A stretch of DNA of 64,000 nucleotides, from the NCBI GenBank assembly GCA_033980235.1, contig CM067075.1:32746385-32810384 (forward strand), read 5' to 3'. Shown here one piece after another: positions 43,405 to 54,517 of the stretch. The stretch's first letter is position 1; each line of letters opens with the position of its first letter. Under the pieces are notes generated by a model. That model was not told the origin of the DNA. It worked only from the letters and a program-made list of their open reading frames with translations, and made no database searches. The DNA comes from Diadema setosum. Lineage: Eukaryota; Echinodermata; Echinoidea; Diadematoida; Diadematidae. The translations under genes and the position numbers were made by a program.

Positions 43405-44553
43405 TGTTACGACCAAAATCACTCTGAGAATGATCGCACAAAAGAAACAATCAACTAATGTTCAGGCGGTTTATTAACAGTGATATTGTGGGTACAGACT
43501 CGTAATCGGTTTTCACATCAGTACAATAATGATCAATAGAAACAATTATAACTCGGAAATGGAATCACTTACACGTTTTACAGTCCAAAATCTGATAATG
43601 ACGATGTTCACATAGTCCCCTGGTGATGTCCAGATACGATGTTCGACACACAAATGAATGGTCCTTGATGCACCGATGAATGATTCCTCCAACGTAAATT
43701 CAGAGGCACTGGTTGCAATAATCCACGTTATAAATCCAGGGTATAGGTCCACAGCGAAATGTGCAGAATCCAATGTTATGACGACCACGTCCAGTCGATG
43801 CGTTGAATGATGATTCACTTTATAATGTCCAGCAAGGAATCCAGCCCGTCACAGCTTTGCCGTAACAATGTCCGTTGACATTAAAATATGGAGTCTATCT
43901 CCAACGTAGGCAAATTAATTCTCTGCAGGCAAAATGTCTCCCAGGCCTTATCTCCACAAACACAGTTTGTATAGCAGGTCAGCAGGTAACACAGGACTGA
44001 CTATAACAAGTCGCTTCAGAGCCAGAAGTGACGTAACTCTCAGAGCAGAGGTGTTGGGTACTCTGCCTACCTCAGAATTTCTCCTGCTTATATACTATCC
44101 ATTCACCCCTTTCTAGTACATTCTGTAATTTTCTCCAACCTGGGGCTACATACCTGAACATACTAGCAAGTCCAAATTCCAGGAATCCTGGATGACTCAC
44201 TGCCTAATATGTGCATAACATCATTGCCAAAATTAACTACCAATCACATTGGGCTACAAGGGCAGTGCCTCACTCAGCCAGCACTTCCTAGAATTTTCTG
44301 GAATAGGTTAAATCATTCTAGATTGAGTGAGCTATAATGTATTTCCTGTCACATGCATACATGTACACCTACTGTAGTTACATTGTATACTACATAGAAA
44401 ATTCTCCACTGATCTGGTCAGCCTGTATGTACTATATCTATATCATATAGAATGTTCTCCATTAATCTGGTCTACCTGTGTACATACACATTAAACAACC
44501 ATGCATACAGCCTAGATACATGTACATAACTACTTGTGTGTACATTTGTGACA
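43405..44553 (-). repeat. 3' LTR of the Gmr1-like element
   Basis: On the minus strand the LTR runs from TGTCACAAATGT to ...GTAACA (1149 bp). A TATA-like GTATATAAG (44088-44096) and an AATAAA (43470-43475) are in the expected promoter and polyadenylation order. Small ORFs inside it are identical in both LTRs simply because the LTRs are. Confidence 0.92.
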
Positions 44554-44885
44554 CCATCCCCCATGGGGAAAAAGAAAGCCTTGCCGTAGCAAGGGTTTCT
44601 TTTACCTTCACAATATCTCATTGTAATTTACAACGAATGTGAGGTAAAATCCAAATCAAGCAACAATAATCACATACTATCACATTCCTTTTGAATAGCT
44701 GCATTAATTCCATGTTCTCTTTTCATGGATACTATTTACAATGATATTGCTTGGATTCTCGGAGCTTATACATATACAATCATGTCAAACTGTTTTGCAT
44801 ACATTAATGGATATGCTAAGCACATACAATGTACACTGTAAGTGATATGCGGTGAAAACTTTTCACCTGTGATACTCTCTTCATG
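44554..44885 (-). other. 3' untranslated region and polypurine tract of the Gmr1-like element
   Basis: Between the RNase H stop and the 3' LTR. On the minus strand the bases directly before the LTR read CCCCATGGGGGATGG, the probable plus-strand priming site. No coding sequence. Confidence 0.5.
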
Positions 44886-45773
44886 TTACACTCTTGACAA
44901 AGCGTCAGCAATTACATTATTTTTGCCTGCCACATGTTTGATTTTGAGTGCATATGGCTGCGTCATCATGCTCCATCTGAACAATCTGTTGTTCTTCATT
45001 TTGAACCGGTCTAAAAAGACCAAGGGGTTGTGGTCAGTATAGATCGTGATCTCCCCTTTGCTGTTGGTCAAGTACACTTCATATTGCTGGAGGGCAAGGA
45101 TGAGACTGAGAGCCTCCTTCTCGATAGTTGAGTACTTCTTTTGGTATGCGTTCAACTTTTTGGAAAAGTAGCTAACCGGACGTTCAGTGCCTTCTTCATC
45201 TTCTTGGAGCAAAACCGCTCCCACTCCTACATCACTAGCATCTATTGCCACTTTGAATGGCTTTTGGAAGTCAGGAGCTGCCAAAACAGGCTCATTAGCA
45301 AGGACTGCTTTTAGTTTCTCGAAGGCTCTTTGACACTCATCAGTCCAGGTGTACTTTGCCTTGCCCTTCAGCAGGTTTGTTAGGGGGGTGACTACAGTGC
45401 TGAAATTCAGTACAAATTTCCTGTAGAAACCAGCCGTGCCCAGGAATCTGAGCAACTCCTTCTTGGATTGGGGGATGGGAAAACCTAGTATAGCTTCTAC
45501 CTTGGCTTCTCTTGGCAATACCTGTCCCTGACCGACTACATGCCCGAGATACACCACTTTGGCCTTTGCAAATTCACTCTTTGCCAGATTAATCACCAAT
45601 CCGGCCTCCTTAAGTCGATCAAAGAGTTGCCGCAAGTGTGTAATGTGCTCTTCCCACGTGTCACTATACACTAGAATGTCATCAATGTATACTACACAGA
45701 TGTCAAGTCCGGCAATGATTTGGTTTGTCAGCCGTTGGAAGGTGGCCGGAGCATTTTTCATGCCAAATGGCAT
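44886..45773 (-). pseudogene. pol: RT C-terminal half and RNase H of the Gmr1-like element
   Basis: It is open from MPFGMKNAPATFQRL through the RT catalytic VYIDDILVYS, the thumb/connection region (FLGTAGFYRKF) and an RNase H with VAIDASDVGVGAVL, STIEKEALSL and YTDHNPL, ending ADALSRV and a stop. This is the last coding segment before the 3' LTR; no integrase follows, confirming the unusual order. It is in the same frame as the RT N-terminal part and separated from it by one TAA codon at 45777-45779. Confidence 0.88.
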
Positions 45774-45776
45774 TAC

Positions 45777-46196
45777 TTAGCATTGGAACAAGCCATCTGG
45801 TGTGGCAAAGGCAGAAATCTCCCTGGCTTTGTCGGTCAAGGGCACTTGCCAGTATCCCTTTAGAAGGTCTATTTTACTGACATATGCAGAATTTCCGACC
45901 CTGTCAATGCAGTCTTCTAGTCTGGGAATGGGGAAAGAGTCTGTTTTCGTCACGGCATTCACCTTTCTGTAATCTATACAGAATCTTTGTGACCCATCCG
46001 GTTTGGGCACCATGACGATTGGGGAGCTCCAACTGCTTTTACTTGGTTCTATTATGTCATTGTCTAGCATGTATTGAACCTCTTCCCTTACTTTTTGCAG
46101 TTTGCTTGGGTTTAACCTGTAAGGGTTTTGCTTGATAGGGTCAGCATCTCCTACATCAACATCATGTACAGCCAGAGGGTGCAACCTGGTTTGTCT
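45777..46196 (-). pseudogene. pol: RT N-terminal half of the Gmr1-like element
   Basis: The frame opens after a stop at 46197-46199. From about 46180 it encodes the protease-RT linker (HDVDVGDADPIKQ) and RT motifs SSPIVMVPKPDG, RFCIDYRKVNA and KIDLLKGYWQVP, then meets a TAA in the middle of the conserved block normally reading FQ-x-VMPFGM. It overlaps the integrase ORF by about 45 nt in a different frame, so a 1-nt indel or a -1 shift lies between 46151 and 46196. Confidence 0.85.
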
Positions 46197-48598
46197 TTAC
46201 ACACTTCTTTGTACTCATGTAACAGACTAGTCACATCTTTCCTCTGATTTTCAGGTAGGTAGTTCAGTGCCTCATCTACTTTCCCTAACATCTCTGAGTT
46301 AGACAACCTGGCACTAGAGGGCTCACTTCCATTCTCATCTTGAGCTTCTCCCTCTTCATCTACTTCTTCTTCTACCACCTGAGCTACGCCTACCGGCTGA
46401 CTAGCCTTTCTCTCATAGTACTCTTTCAGCATGTTTACATGACACACCCTCTGATCTTTTCGTCTGTCTGGCGTACTGATCACATAGTTCACATCATTCA
46501 GTTTCTTTTTGACACAGTATGGGCCACTGAACTTGGCTTTCAGTGGTTCACCTTGTATGGGCAGCAGTACAAGAACTTTGTCACCTGGTTTGAAAGTTCG
46601 GGCTTTGGCATTTTTGTCTGCCTTTCTCTTCATAGAGTCTTGTGACACTTTCAAGTGTTCCCTAGCTACCTCACAAGCCTTTGAAAGCCTTTCACGAAAC
46701 TTTGACACATAGTCAAGTAGGTGGACCTCATCATCCTCAGTCATGAATTTCTCTTTGATGAGCTTCAGTGGGCCCCTAACTTCATGACCGTACACCAACT
46801 CAAATGGGCTGAAACCCGTCGACTCACTTGGGGAGTCCCTCGTTGCGAACAGCAGGAAAGGGATGCCCTTGTCCCAATCCTCGGGATACTCTTCACAAAA
46901 TGCCCTAATCATTGTCTTTAGGGTCTGGTGGTAGCGCTCCAACGCACCTTGGGACTGGGGATGATAAGCTGACGACTTCAGCTGCTTCACACCCAAACGA
47001 TACATCACCTCTTGAAATATGCCTGACATGAAATTTGACCCTTGGTCAGACTGCACTTCCTTGGGCAACCCATACCTAGTGAAAAACTGCACTAGAGCAT
47101 CTACCACAGTCTTGGCAGTGATATTTCGCAATGGGATAGCCTCTGGAAACCGTGTAGACATATCCATGATTGTCAAGAGGTACTTATGACCCGACCTAGT
47201 CCTAGGCAAAGGTCCAACACAGTCAACTAGAACCCGACTGAATGGTTCTTCAAACGCAGGTATCGGAATCAATGGCGCCGGCTTCACTGAATGCTGTGGT
47301 TTACCAGCCACCTGACATGTGTGACAAGTCTTACAGAACTCAGCCACATCCACATTCAACCCTGGCCAATAGAAATGCCTCATGATCCGATCCTTTGTCT
47401 TTCTGACGCCTAAATGGCCGCCAACAGGTAACTCGTGAGCAATCCTCAAGATCTCACCGCGGTAACAGGGAGGGACAACAACTTGACGGACCACCGTCCA
47501 ATCCTCATCAGCTGGCCTATGGGGAGGTCTCCACTTCCTCATCAAAATGCCATCTTTGACATAATAGCACTCAGGGACCTTTTCAGCCTCAGCCTCAGAA
47601 CACGCCGTCTGAGACAAGCCTTTCAACTCAGAGTCTGCCTGCTGTGCTTCAACCAAGGAAGACTTGCTAAACAGCCCATCACTGTTAGCCTCGGAGCCTA
47701 ATACAGCAACCCCATCATTCAAATCCTTGAAAAAGGTTTCTGCCAACCAAACACCGGAATTCTCCTCCACATCAACAGAATCCGCATCATCTTGAACAGC
47801 TCTACGAGCCTGAGACCTAGTCACAACACAATCTGGGAAAATCCCAGGAAACTCCTGCAAATGCTCAGTTTCAGCAACCACCACTGGTTTATCCGAAACA
47901 ACTGGAGACGCAACCACCTTGTCCCCAGCCAAGTCATTCCCCAACAGGAAGTCAATGCCTACCATGGGCAACTCAGGAACAACTCCAACAGTAACAGGAC
48001 CAGAAACTAGGTCACACTTCAAATCCACTCTATACAGTGGCACTGACATATAACTGCCATCAACAGTCTGAATCAAGACTTTTGCATTCACTGCACTATC
48101 TGGTGGAAAAGTCATACCACTATCCACCATCAACGACTGAGAGGCCCCCGTATCCCGCAGGATGACTACTGGCTTACCTGCCTCACCAGAAGTACATGGG
48201 GTCACCTCACCATCAAACAAAAAGCTACGATAGCTCTCATCCACCTGCTTAGTCCTATCTTTGAATTTGGGAGATCGACTTTCAATGGCCTGTGTTTCAC
48301 TGAAAGGGACACTATTTTCGGGTAGGACACTTTTTGACATGACAAATCCCATGTCCTTCTTTGTTTTTTTTTGCAACTTCCAACACTGTGACTTCACATG
48401 CCCTGTCTTGTTACAGTGAAAACATTTGATGACATTAATTTTTTGCACTTGTACTGGACCCTTTGTCAGATTGAGGCTTTGGTGCCGATGAAGTTTCAGA
48501 ACTCGTGCCTTTTTCAGAACCAGCATCCTTTGGATTGCTCGACTGATTTTTTTCTCTCTTATTTCCAGAGAAATTCCTGAAAGGTGGTCTGTTGTCAT
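46151..48598 (-). pseudogene. pol: Zinc knuckle, protease and integrase ORF of the Gmr1-like element
   Basis: 815 codons. The zinc knuckle is CFHCNKTGHVKSQC (C59, C62, H67, C72). The protease active site is RDTGAS (D149). The integrase HHCC domain has H388, H395, C425 and C428 with YWPG nearby; the catalytic triad is D459, D518 and E554, with 35 residues between the last two (DD35E), in VDCVGP, SDQGSNF and QGALERYHQ. A GDKVLVLLP-type C-terminal domain follows near residue 680, then an acidic linker, and the frame ends before RT. All catalytic residues are intact. The ORF overlaps gag by 164 nt in the +1 frame. Confidence 0.9.
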
Positions 48599-49505
48599 TT
48601 CTGTGGGTCAGCTCATACTCATCAGCCATCAAGGCTGCTTTATGCAAACTTGTCACTTTGTGATCATCCAAATGCGACCTCACACTGAAAGCAACACTCT
48701 TTTTGAATTCTTCCAAGAGAACAACCTCACGTAGGTTATCAAAATCCTGATCCACTTTCAGGGATCTGTACCACCTATCAAACATCATTTCTTTTTCACG
48801 AGCAAACTCAACATGTGTCTGGCCTGGTTTGCGGTACGAATTTCTGAACTTATGTCTGTATGCCTCTGGCACCAACTCATAAGCATTCAACACTGCTTTA
48901 TTGACTGTAGCATAGTCACGTGATTGCTCTTCAGAGAGAGATGAGTACACATCGGCTGCTTTGCCGACAAACACACTTTGAAGGAGCAAGGGCCAAAATT
49001 CCTGTGGCCAGTTCAAACTGTTAGCCACCTTCTCAAATGACACAAAATATGCATCAACTCTATTTTCTTCAAACTTTGGCACCAATCGAATGTTCCTAGC
49101 CAAATCAAATTCAGAGGGAGCCCTTTCACGATTTCCAACAGTCTGTGCATGAGTCAATTCCATCTCACGCAATTTCACTTGTTGCTCAATTTCAAATTTC
49201 TTCATTTCTAATCTCATCTTCTCTTTCTCCATTTCCATTTCTTTCTCCTTCATTTGCAATTTAGCAAGCTCAAGCCGTGTTTGGTCCGAAATTTGAGCTT
49301 GATCTGGAGAGTCAATTTCTTCTTTGAGCTCCATGTGACCAGCTACTAAGTCAAGAATTTCTGCCTTTCTTACACCTTGTGGAACATCAACATTTAAATG
49401 CTGTGCAATAGCAGTCAAATCACATTTACGTAACCTTTGCAAATCTTTGAGGGACAAATCTGTCCTCTGAACAAATACCTGAACATCCATTGTACTGATT
49501 GACAT
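48435..49505 (-). pseudogene. gag: Gag of the Gmr1-like element with SCAN-like capsid
   Basis: The first ATG is at 49505 (356 residues; another ATG at 49490); upstream codons lack ATG. After an N-terminal segment (VFVQRTDLSLKDLQRL) and a long Glu/Lys/Met coiled coil (about residues 75-120) comes a helical region with YRHKFRNSYRKPGQTHVEF, REKEMMFDRW and LREVVLLEEFKKSV, the signature of the vertebrate SCAN domain. A Ser/Lys/Asn-rich tail follows. The stop at 48435-48437 comes just after an A6 homopolymer (plus-strand T-run 48439-48444), and the zinc knuckle is in the next frame. A 1-nt slip or insertion at that run explains the split. Confidence 0.82.
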
Positions 49506-49622
49506 TGTCACATGTATTACACACAATGTACAATTGAACAATCAACTCAACTGGTATTTTGTCTGTACCAATATTCTGGATTCCGGAACGTTCCAAATTC
49601 TAAGTTTTGGCTTTAAATTCAC

Positions 49623-49640
49623 TTCCCAGACAAGCCCCCA
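49623..49640 (-). promoter_or_regulatory. tRNA-Pro-type primer-binding site
   Basis: On the minus strand, 4 nt after the 5' LTR, the sequence TGGGGGCTTGTCTGGGAA differs at three positions from the tRNA-Pro primer-binding site familiar from gammaretroviruses. This fixes the direction of the element and its 5' LTR as 49645-50799. Confidence 0.6.
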
Positions 49641-49644
49641 ATTT

Positions 49645-50799
49645 TGTTACGACCAAAATCACTCTGAGAATGATCGCACAAAAGAAACAATCAACTAATG
49701 TTCAGGCGGTTTATTAACAGTGATATTGTGGGTACAGACTCGTAATCGGTTTTCACATCAGTACAATAATGATCAATAGAAACAATTATAACTCGGAAAT
49801 GGAATCACTTACACGTTTTACAGTCCAAAATCTGATAATGACGATGTTCACATAGTCCCCTGGTGATGTCCAGATACGATGTTCGACACACAAATGAATG
49901 GTCCTTGATGCACCGATGAATGATTCCTCCAACGTAAATTCAGAGGCACTGGTTGCAATAATCCACGTTATACATGTAAATCCAGGGTATAGGTCCACAG
50001 CGAAATGTGCAGAATCCAATGTTATGACGACCACGTCCAGTCGATGCGTTGAATGATGATTCACTTTATAATGTCCAGCAAGGAATCCAGCCCGTCACAG
50101 CTTTGCCGTAACAATGTCCGTTGACATTAAAATATGGAGTCTATCTCCAACGTAGGCAAATTAATTCTCTGCAGGCAAAATGTCTCCCAGGCCTTATCTC
50201 CACAAACACAGTTTGTATAGCAGGTCAGCAGGTAACACAGGACTGACTATAACAAGTCGCTTCAGAGCCAGAAGTGACGTAACTCTCAGAGCAGAGGTGT
50301 TGGGTACTCTGCCTACCTCAGAATTTCTCCTGCTTATATACTATCCATTCACCCCTTTCTAGTACATTCTGTAATTTTCTCCAACCTGGGGCTACATACC
50401 TGAACATACTAGCAAGTCCAAATTCCAAGAATCCTGGATGACTCACTGCCTAATATGTGCATAACATCATTGCCAAAATTAACTACCAATCACATTGGGC
50501 TACAAGGGCAGTGCCTCACTCAGCCAGCACTTCCTAGAATTTTCTGGAATGGGTTAAATCATTCTAGATTGAGTGAGCTATAATGTATTTCCTGTCACAT
50601 GCATACATGTACACCTACTGTAGTTACATTGTATACTACATAGAAAATTCTCCACTGATCTGGTCAGCCTGTATGTACTATATCTATATCATATAGAATG
50701 TTCTCCATTAATCTGGTCTACCTGTGTACATACACATTAAACAACCATGCATACAGCCTAGATACATGTACATAACTACTTGTGTGTACATTTGTGACA
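49645..50799 (-). repeat. 5' LTR of the Gmr1-like element
   Basis: 1155 bp, same as the 3' LTR apart from a 6-bp insertion (about 49972-49978) and two substitutions (near 50429 and 50552). A TATA-like GTATATAAG lies at about 50333-50342 (minus) and AATAAA at 49710-49715. Confidence 0.92.
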
Positions 50800-50803
50800 A
50801 AAG

Positions 50804-51489
50804 GTATTAATGATTCAAACAATTTCATCAACACGAATGGCTCGTTTATAATTTCCATGAAGCTTTTAATCATAGGCAAAGACATCAAGCACCTATAAAT
50901 CCATTTGTGTGTGTGTATCTGCTCAACCATTACGTAGTGCAATGACTTGTCCATGCATGTGTTTCATATAAGATGTATGTGTAATATATCCGTATAATAC
51001 CTGAAAATACAGTTTTGTCGATATATTGCTATGGATGCTATTTCAATATCTTAAGTCAGAATTGTGTTTAAATTGAGGATTCTACTATCAAATTTCTTGC
51101 AGCTAGTGGCGCTGGTAATTTGTTATTTGTCATGTTTCTTAAACTTGTCATGCCATTATTTGTAGGGAATTATTGAGGTTGTTTCCATCTGAAATTAATC
51201 TTAAAAAGAAATTTAGAAGACGCGATTGAAAAATAAAAGTAGCTAGAATTATCCTCCGCAACCATTGATTTCATCATCTTCGCTTGATATATCAACTGTG
51301 TCAATGTGTTCACTTTTAGTGTAATGAGCGCTGAGGAATTCCAACTGTTCTATTTCCATTTCATTTAAATTTGAAGATAAACGACTGTTACCACAGAATA
51401 CCATTCTGTGGCAATATATCTGAAATGCATGAGTATTGATTAATCCCATATTGGCGACTACTCAGTTGGCCAAGTTGAACCATGTCTGA
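50804..51489. other. Spacer, nothing recognised
   Basis: AT-rich sequence with small ORFs but no domain, splice or repeat support. Confidence 0.5.
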
Positions 51490-51992
51490 AAAGCAGAGAG
51501 GTGAGAGAGAATACAAAGATTAAGCTGATGAAGGCACTGGTGACCTCGATAGCCCTATATGGATGCGAGTCATGGACGCTAAGCAAAAATCTAGAGAAGA
51601 AAATAGCCGCTTTCGAGATGAGATGTTTCCGTCGATTACTCGGAATACATTGGCATGATCACCGCACCAATGCATCAGTGCTGGAAGAGATCAGGGGGAA
51701 AGTTGGGGATTATGAACCACTGCTGGACACAATGAAGAGAAGGAAGATGCAATGGTTCGGACATGTCACTCGACGGCCAGGCACACTAGCGTATACGATA
51801 ATGCATGGTCGGGTGGATGGGCGACGAGCTCAAGGAAGACCAAAGAGGAATTGGGTGGATGATGTGAGAAGATGGGCGGAGAAACCGGTGGAAATCTGTG
51901 TGAGAATGGCGAGGATAAGGAAGCCTGGAGAAGGACATCTCAGTGCCCCAACGGCAGAACTGCTACGGGTGTGACCTGACCTGACCTGATTA
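51490..51992 (+). pseudogene. 3' end of a LINE: RT C-terminal region with TGACC tail
   Basis: A 157-codon open frame (51501-51974) contains LYGCESWTLSKNLEKKI, FEMRCFRRLLGI, RRKMQWFGHVTR and GRRAQGRPKRNW, the conserved stretch C-terminal to RT in many animal LINE 'endonuclease-reverse transcriptase' proteins. The frame has no RT core, so the copy is 5'-truncated. Directly after the stop comes a short (TGACC)n tail at 51973-51989, the expected 3' terminus. It remains open, suggesting a moderately young insertion. Confidence 0.8.
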
Positions 51993-52019
51993 TTGTATAT
52001 ATTAACCTGTCCAATAAAT

Positions 52020-52029
52020 CCAGATGTTC

Positions 52030-52110
<81 letters not shown>
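52020..52110. repeat. TA microsatellite
   Basis: A long TA run into which hairpin MITE copy 2 has inserted; it resumes at 52727. Confidence 0.95.
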
Positions 52111-52726
52111 CAGGGTGGCCCAAAAAGAACGGAACGCCTAAGATCTTTAATTTCAGCAACATCGTTGCAAATATTTCATCATGTTGCATACTATTAGAAA
52201 GTCCATTCTTTTTCCAAAAAAATAACACCAGATTCTTTAATTTTGGTTCATGCATCATGGTTTTAGGACCCTTTTTGTCAGCCCTTGCAATTTTCAAAAT
52301 GTGATCATTTTGCACTCTCAGAGATACAGAAACCAGTCAGAATTCGGCTTACCGTAGAACCAGTAGCGTTCGCAATGTGCGGAATGTGGGGCGGACAGTG
52401 TATTGTCGTCAGGTCGTCTCATTCACAATGGTAACGGACAATGATACCCACATTCCACACATTGTGAACGTTACTGCTTCTATGACAAGCCGAATTCTCG
52501 CTGATTTTTGTGTCTCTGAGGGTGCAAAATGATCACATTTTGAAAATTGCAAGGGTTGACAAAAAGGGTCCTAAAACCATGATGCATGAACAAAAATTAA
52601 AGAATTTGGTGTTATTCTTTTGGAAAAAGAATGGCCTTTCCAATAGTATGCAAAATAATGACATATTTGCAACAATATTGCTGAAATTAAAAATCTTATG
52701 CGTTCCGTTCTTTGTGGGCCACCCTG
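52111..52726. mobile_element. Hairpin MITE, copy 2
   Basis: 616 bp, starting CAGGGTGGCCCAAAAAGAAC and ending in its reverse complement ...GGGCCACCCTG. It is closely related to 42484-43110 and, like it, palindromic along nearly all its length. Both arms, each read from the centre outward, are open over about 65 codons and give nearly the same peptide (NDHILKIAR...KKNGLSNSM). This is a result of the palindrome, not evidence of a gene. Confidence 0.9.
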
Positions 52727-52740
52727 TATATATATATATA

Positions 52741-52801
<61 letters not shown>

Positions 52802-53447
52802 TCATATATATATATATTATATATATATATAAATATATCTATTCATATATATATATATATATATATTCACTTATATAATACATATTTATGTACAGTGTAT
52901 ATTTGCATTCTAAGACTCCTAAACATGGCTGGCTGGGTGTAATGAGCACTGGTACCGGTCACAATCCTCACAATATTACCTTTAAACAACACTCACGCGT
53001 ATATACCGAACTGCAACAGAGTACATATATATATATATATATATATAAATGTAAATATATATATATTATATATATATACATATATATATACATATATATA
53101 TATAAATGTAAATATATATATTTATATATGTTTTTATATATATATATACATATATATATATAATGATAATAATAAAAATAATAGTGCATACTTCTCTAGC
53201 TCAACAATCCATCAAAAAGATGTTCATGGCGCCTTTAGGCTTTAAGGTTAAGAAAAGGAAGAAGAAAAAGAAGAAGAGAAATAGAAAAAGAAATATATAC
53301 ACCTTCATTTTTTTTTCTACAAGATATCAAACAGATATGTTTTTAGAGATGTTTTAGATTATTCCACTGAGAATGACTGGCGAACGGTGACAGGGCTACC
53401 ATTCCAAAGTTATGGTTCAATCTGGGAAAAAGAACGAGATTCCCATT
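52727..53447. other. AT microsatellites and spacer
   Basis: TA-rich runs at 52727-52870 and 53022-53162 surround a short unique stretch. ORFs rich in Ile/Tyr are artefacts of the repeats. A purine-rich AAGAAAAAG run is at about 53255-53295. Confidence 0.8.
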
Positions 53448-53532
53448 GTCACAGGAGAAATGTATTTGGTTTCTTTGTTTCTATTTTATTAGAACATATA
53501 CCAGTGAATAGAGTAGGAACAGTTGCCATTGC
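53448..53532. repeat. Inverted repeat, left arm (partner 58847-58936)
   Basis: GTCACAGGAGAAATGTATTT through AGGAACAGTTGCCATTGC is repeated in inverse orientation at 58847-58936 with few differences and one ~6-nt indel. The arms enclose 5.3 kb including a pogo-like MITE and two minisatellites in opposite orientation. They may be ends of one large element or two copies of a small repeat. Confidence 0.7.
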
Positions 53533-54517
53533 CATGTGACAATTAGGGTTAAACCAGAGTCGGATATAATCACACATGCCACTTACTGATCTAGTATCTC
53601 AACCAATCTGTAGTGTTTATTCGAACACAACAACCCTTAGGACTTCACAACTTCAAAATATCGTTAACTTATATCTCATCAACTGAATTGCACATTCGTG
53701 TACACGAATTTTGATTCTCAAATCCATACACAAGTACCTTATGGGATATCTCAGGTTCCTGATATGAACCTGCCGTGATATCTTTACATCAATAACCACT
53801 CCGTCGACCTTACTACTGTTACAACTGTTGCAGTACGTTGTTACACCACTTCTGCAACTCACCTTTCACTTAGGGCGAGTATGGGACCTAGCTAACTAAC
53901 ATGGGCTAGTATACTCATGTTTAACACGATTCGATAACACTTGTAACACTTCCTCAAAAAAAAAAAAGGGGGGGGGGTAGAAATTATAATTGTAAATCGT
54001 TACTCCATTAACATCTATATACCACCCCCACTTATATGGTCCTAGTGGTACACATGAAGCGACTAAATATCCTCCTACTGATATGTCATTAAGTGTTTAA
54101 CTTCTAAGTTATCTATGTTATCGAACAACAAAAAATATATATATTCACTCAACCTTCTCCAAATGCTACGAAAAGAGCATCACAATGGGGCATCAAATGC
54201 TCGAGCTCACTATACACGGTTCCTCAAACAAACTTCCAGGTACATCACTCACAATTCGCCATAGGAAGGCGTGTACGTGTAGGGGACATAAACTCAACAA
54301 GCTCTTGCTGAGCTAATAATCATTCCGGCTTCTTATCCCTTTATCTTGTCAGTCATGCACACACACAAAAAAGAACACCTCACGGTCGCACCATATATGA
54401 TGAAAAAAAAAATATTGTTGACGTGTATCATAGGCACTAATGAACATCTCACTCCTCTCCAAATTGCAACGTGATGAGCCAACTCAAATATAATCGGGCG
54501 TATAACATCGCCAGGTA
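53533..54517. other. Spacer inside the large inverted repeat
   Basis: No gene or known element is recognised. An A-run/G-run pair is at about 53956-53978. Confidence 0.5.

Larger units (their letters stand above)
43405..50799 (-). mobile_element. Gmr1-like Ty3/gypsy retrotransposon, full length with two LTRs
   Basis: Near-identical LTRs (43405-44553 and 49645-50799) flank a minus-strand internal region; AAAG on both sides (43401-43404, 50800-50803) is the target duplication. The gene order is Gag, zinc knuckle, protease, integrase, RT, RNase H: integrase lies before RT, as in Ty1/copia but with Ty3/gypsy-type sequences. That is the defining trait of the Gmr1 group known from deuterostomes. 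The LTRs differ by two substitutions and one 6-bp indel by eye, so insertion was recent. Three coding breaks make it non-autonomous as read. Confidence 0.9.

Noticed and set aside
43546..44116. Small ORFs repeated at 49786-50362
   Set aside because: They lie in the two LTRs and are duplicated only because the LTRs are.
52510..52878. 122-codon ORF with KKNGLSNSM-type peptide
   Set aside because: It is one arm of the hairpin MITE running into a TA microsatellite; the same peptide arises on the minus strand from the other arm.
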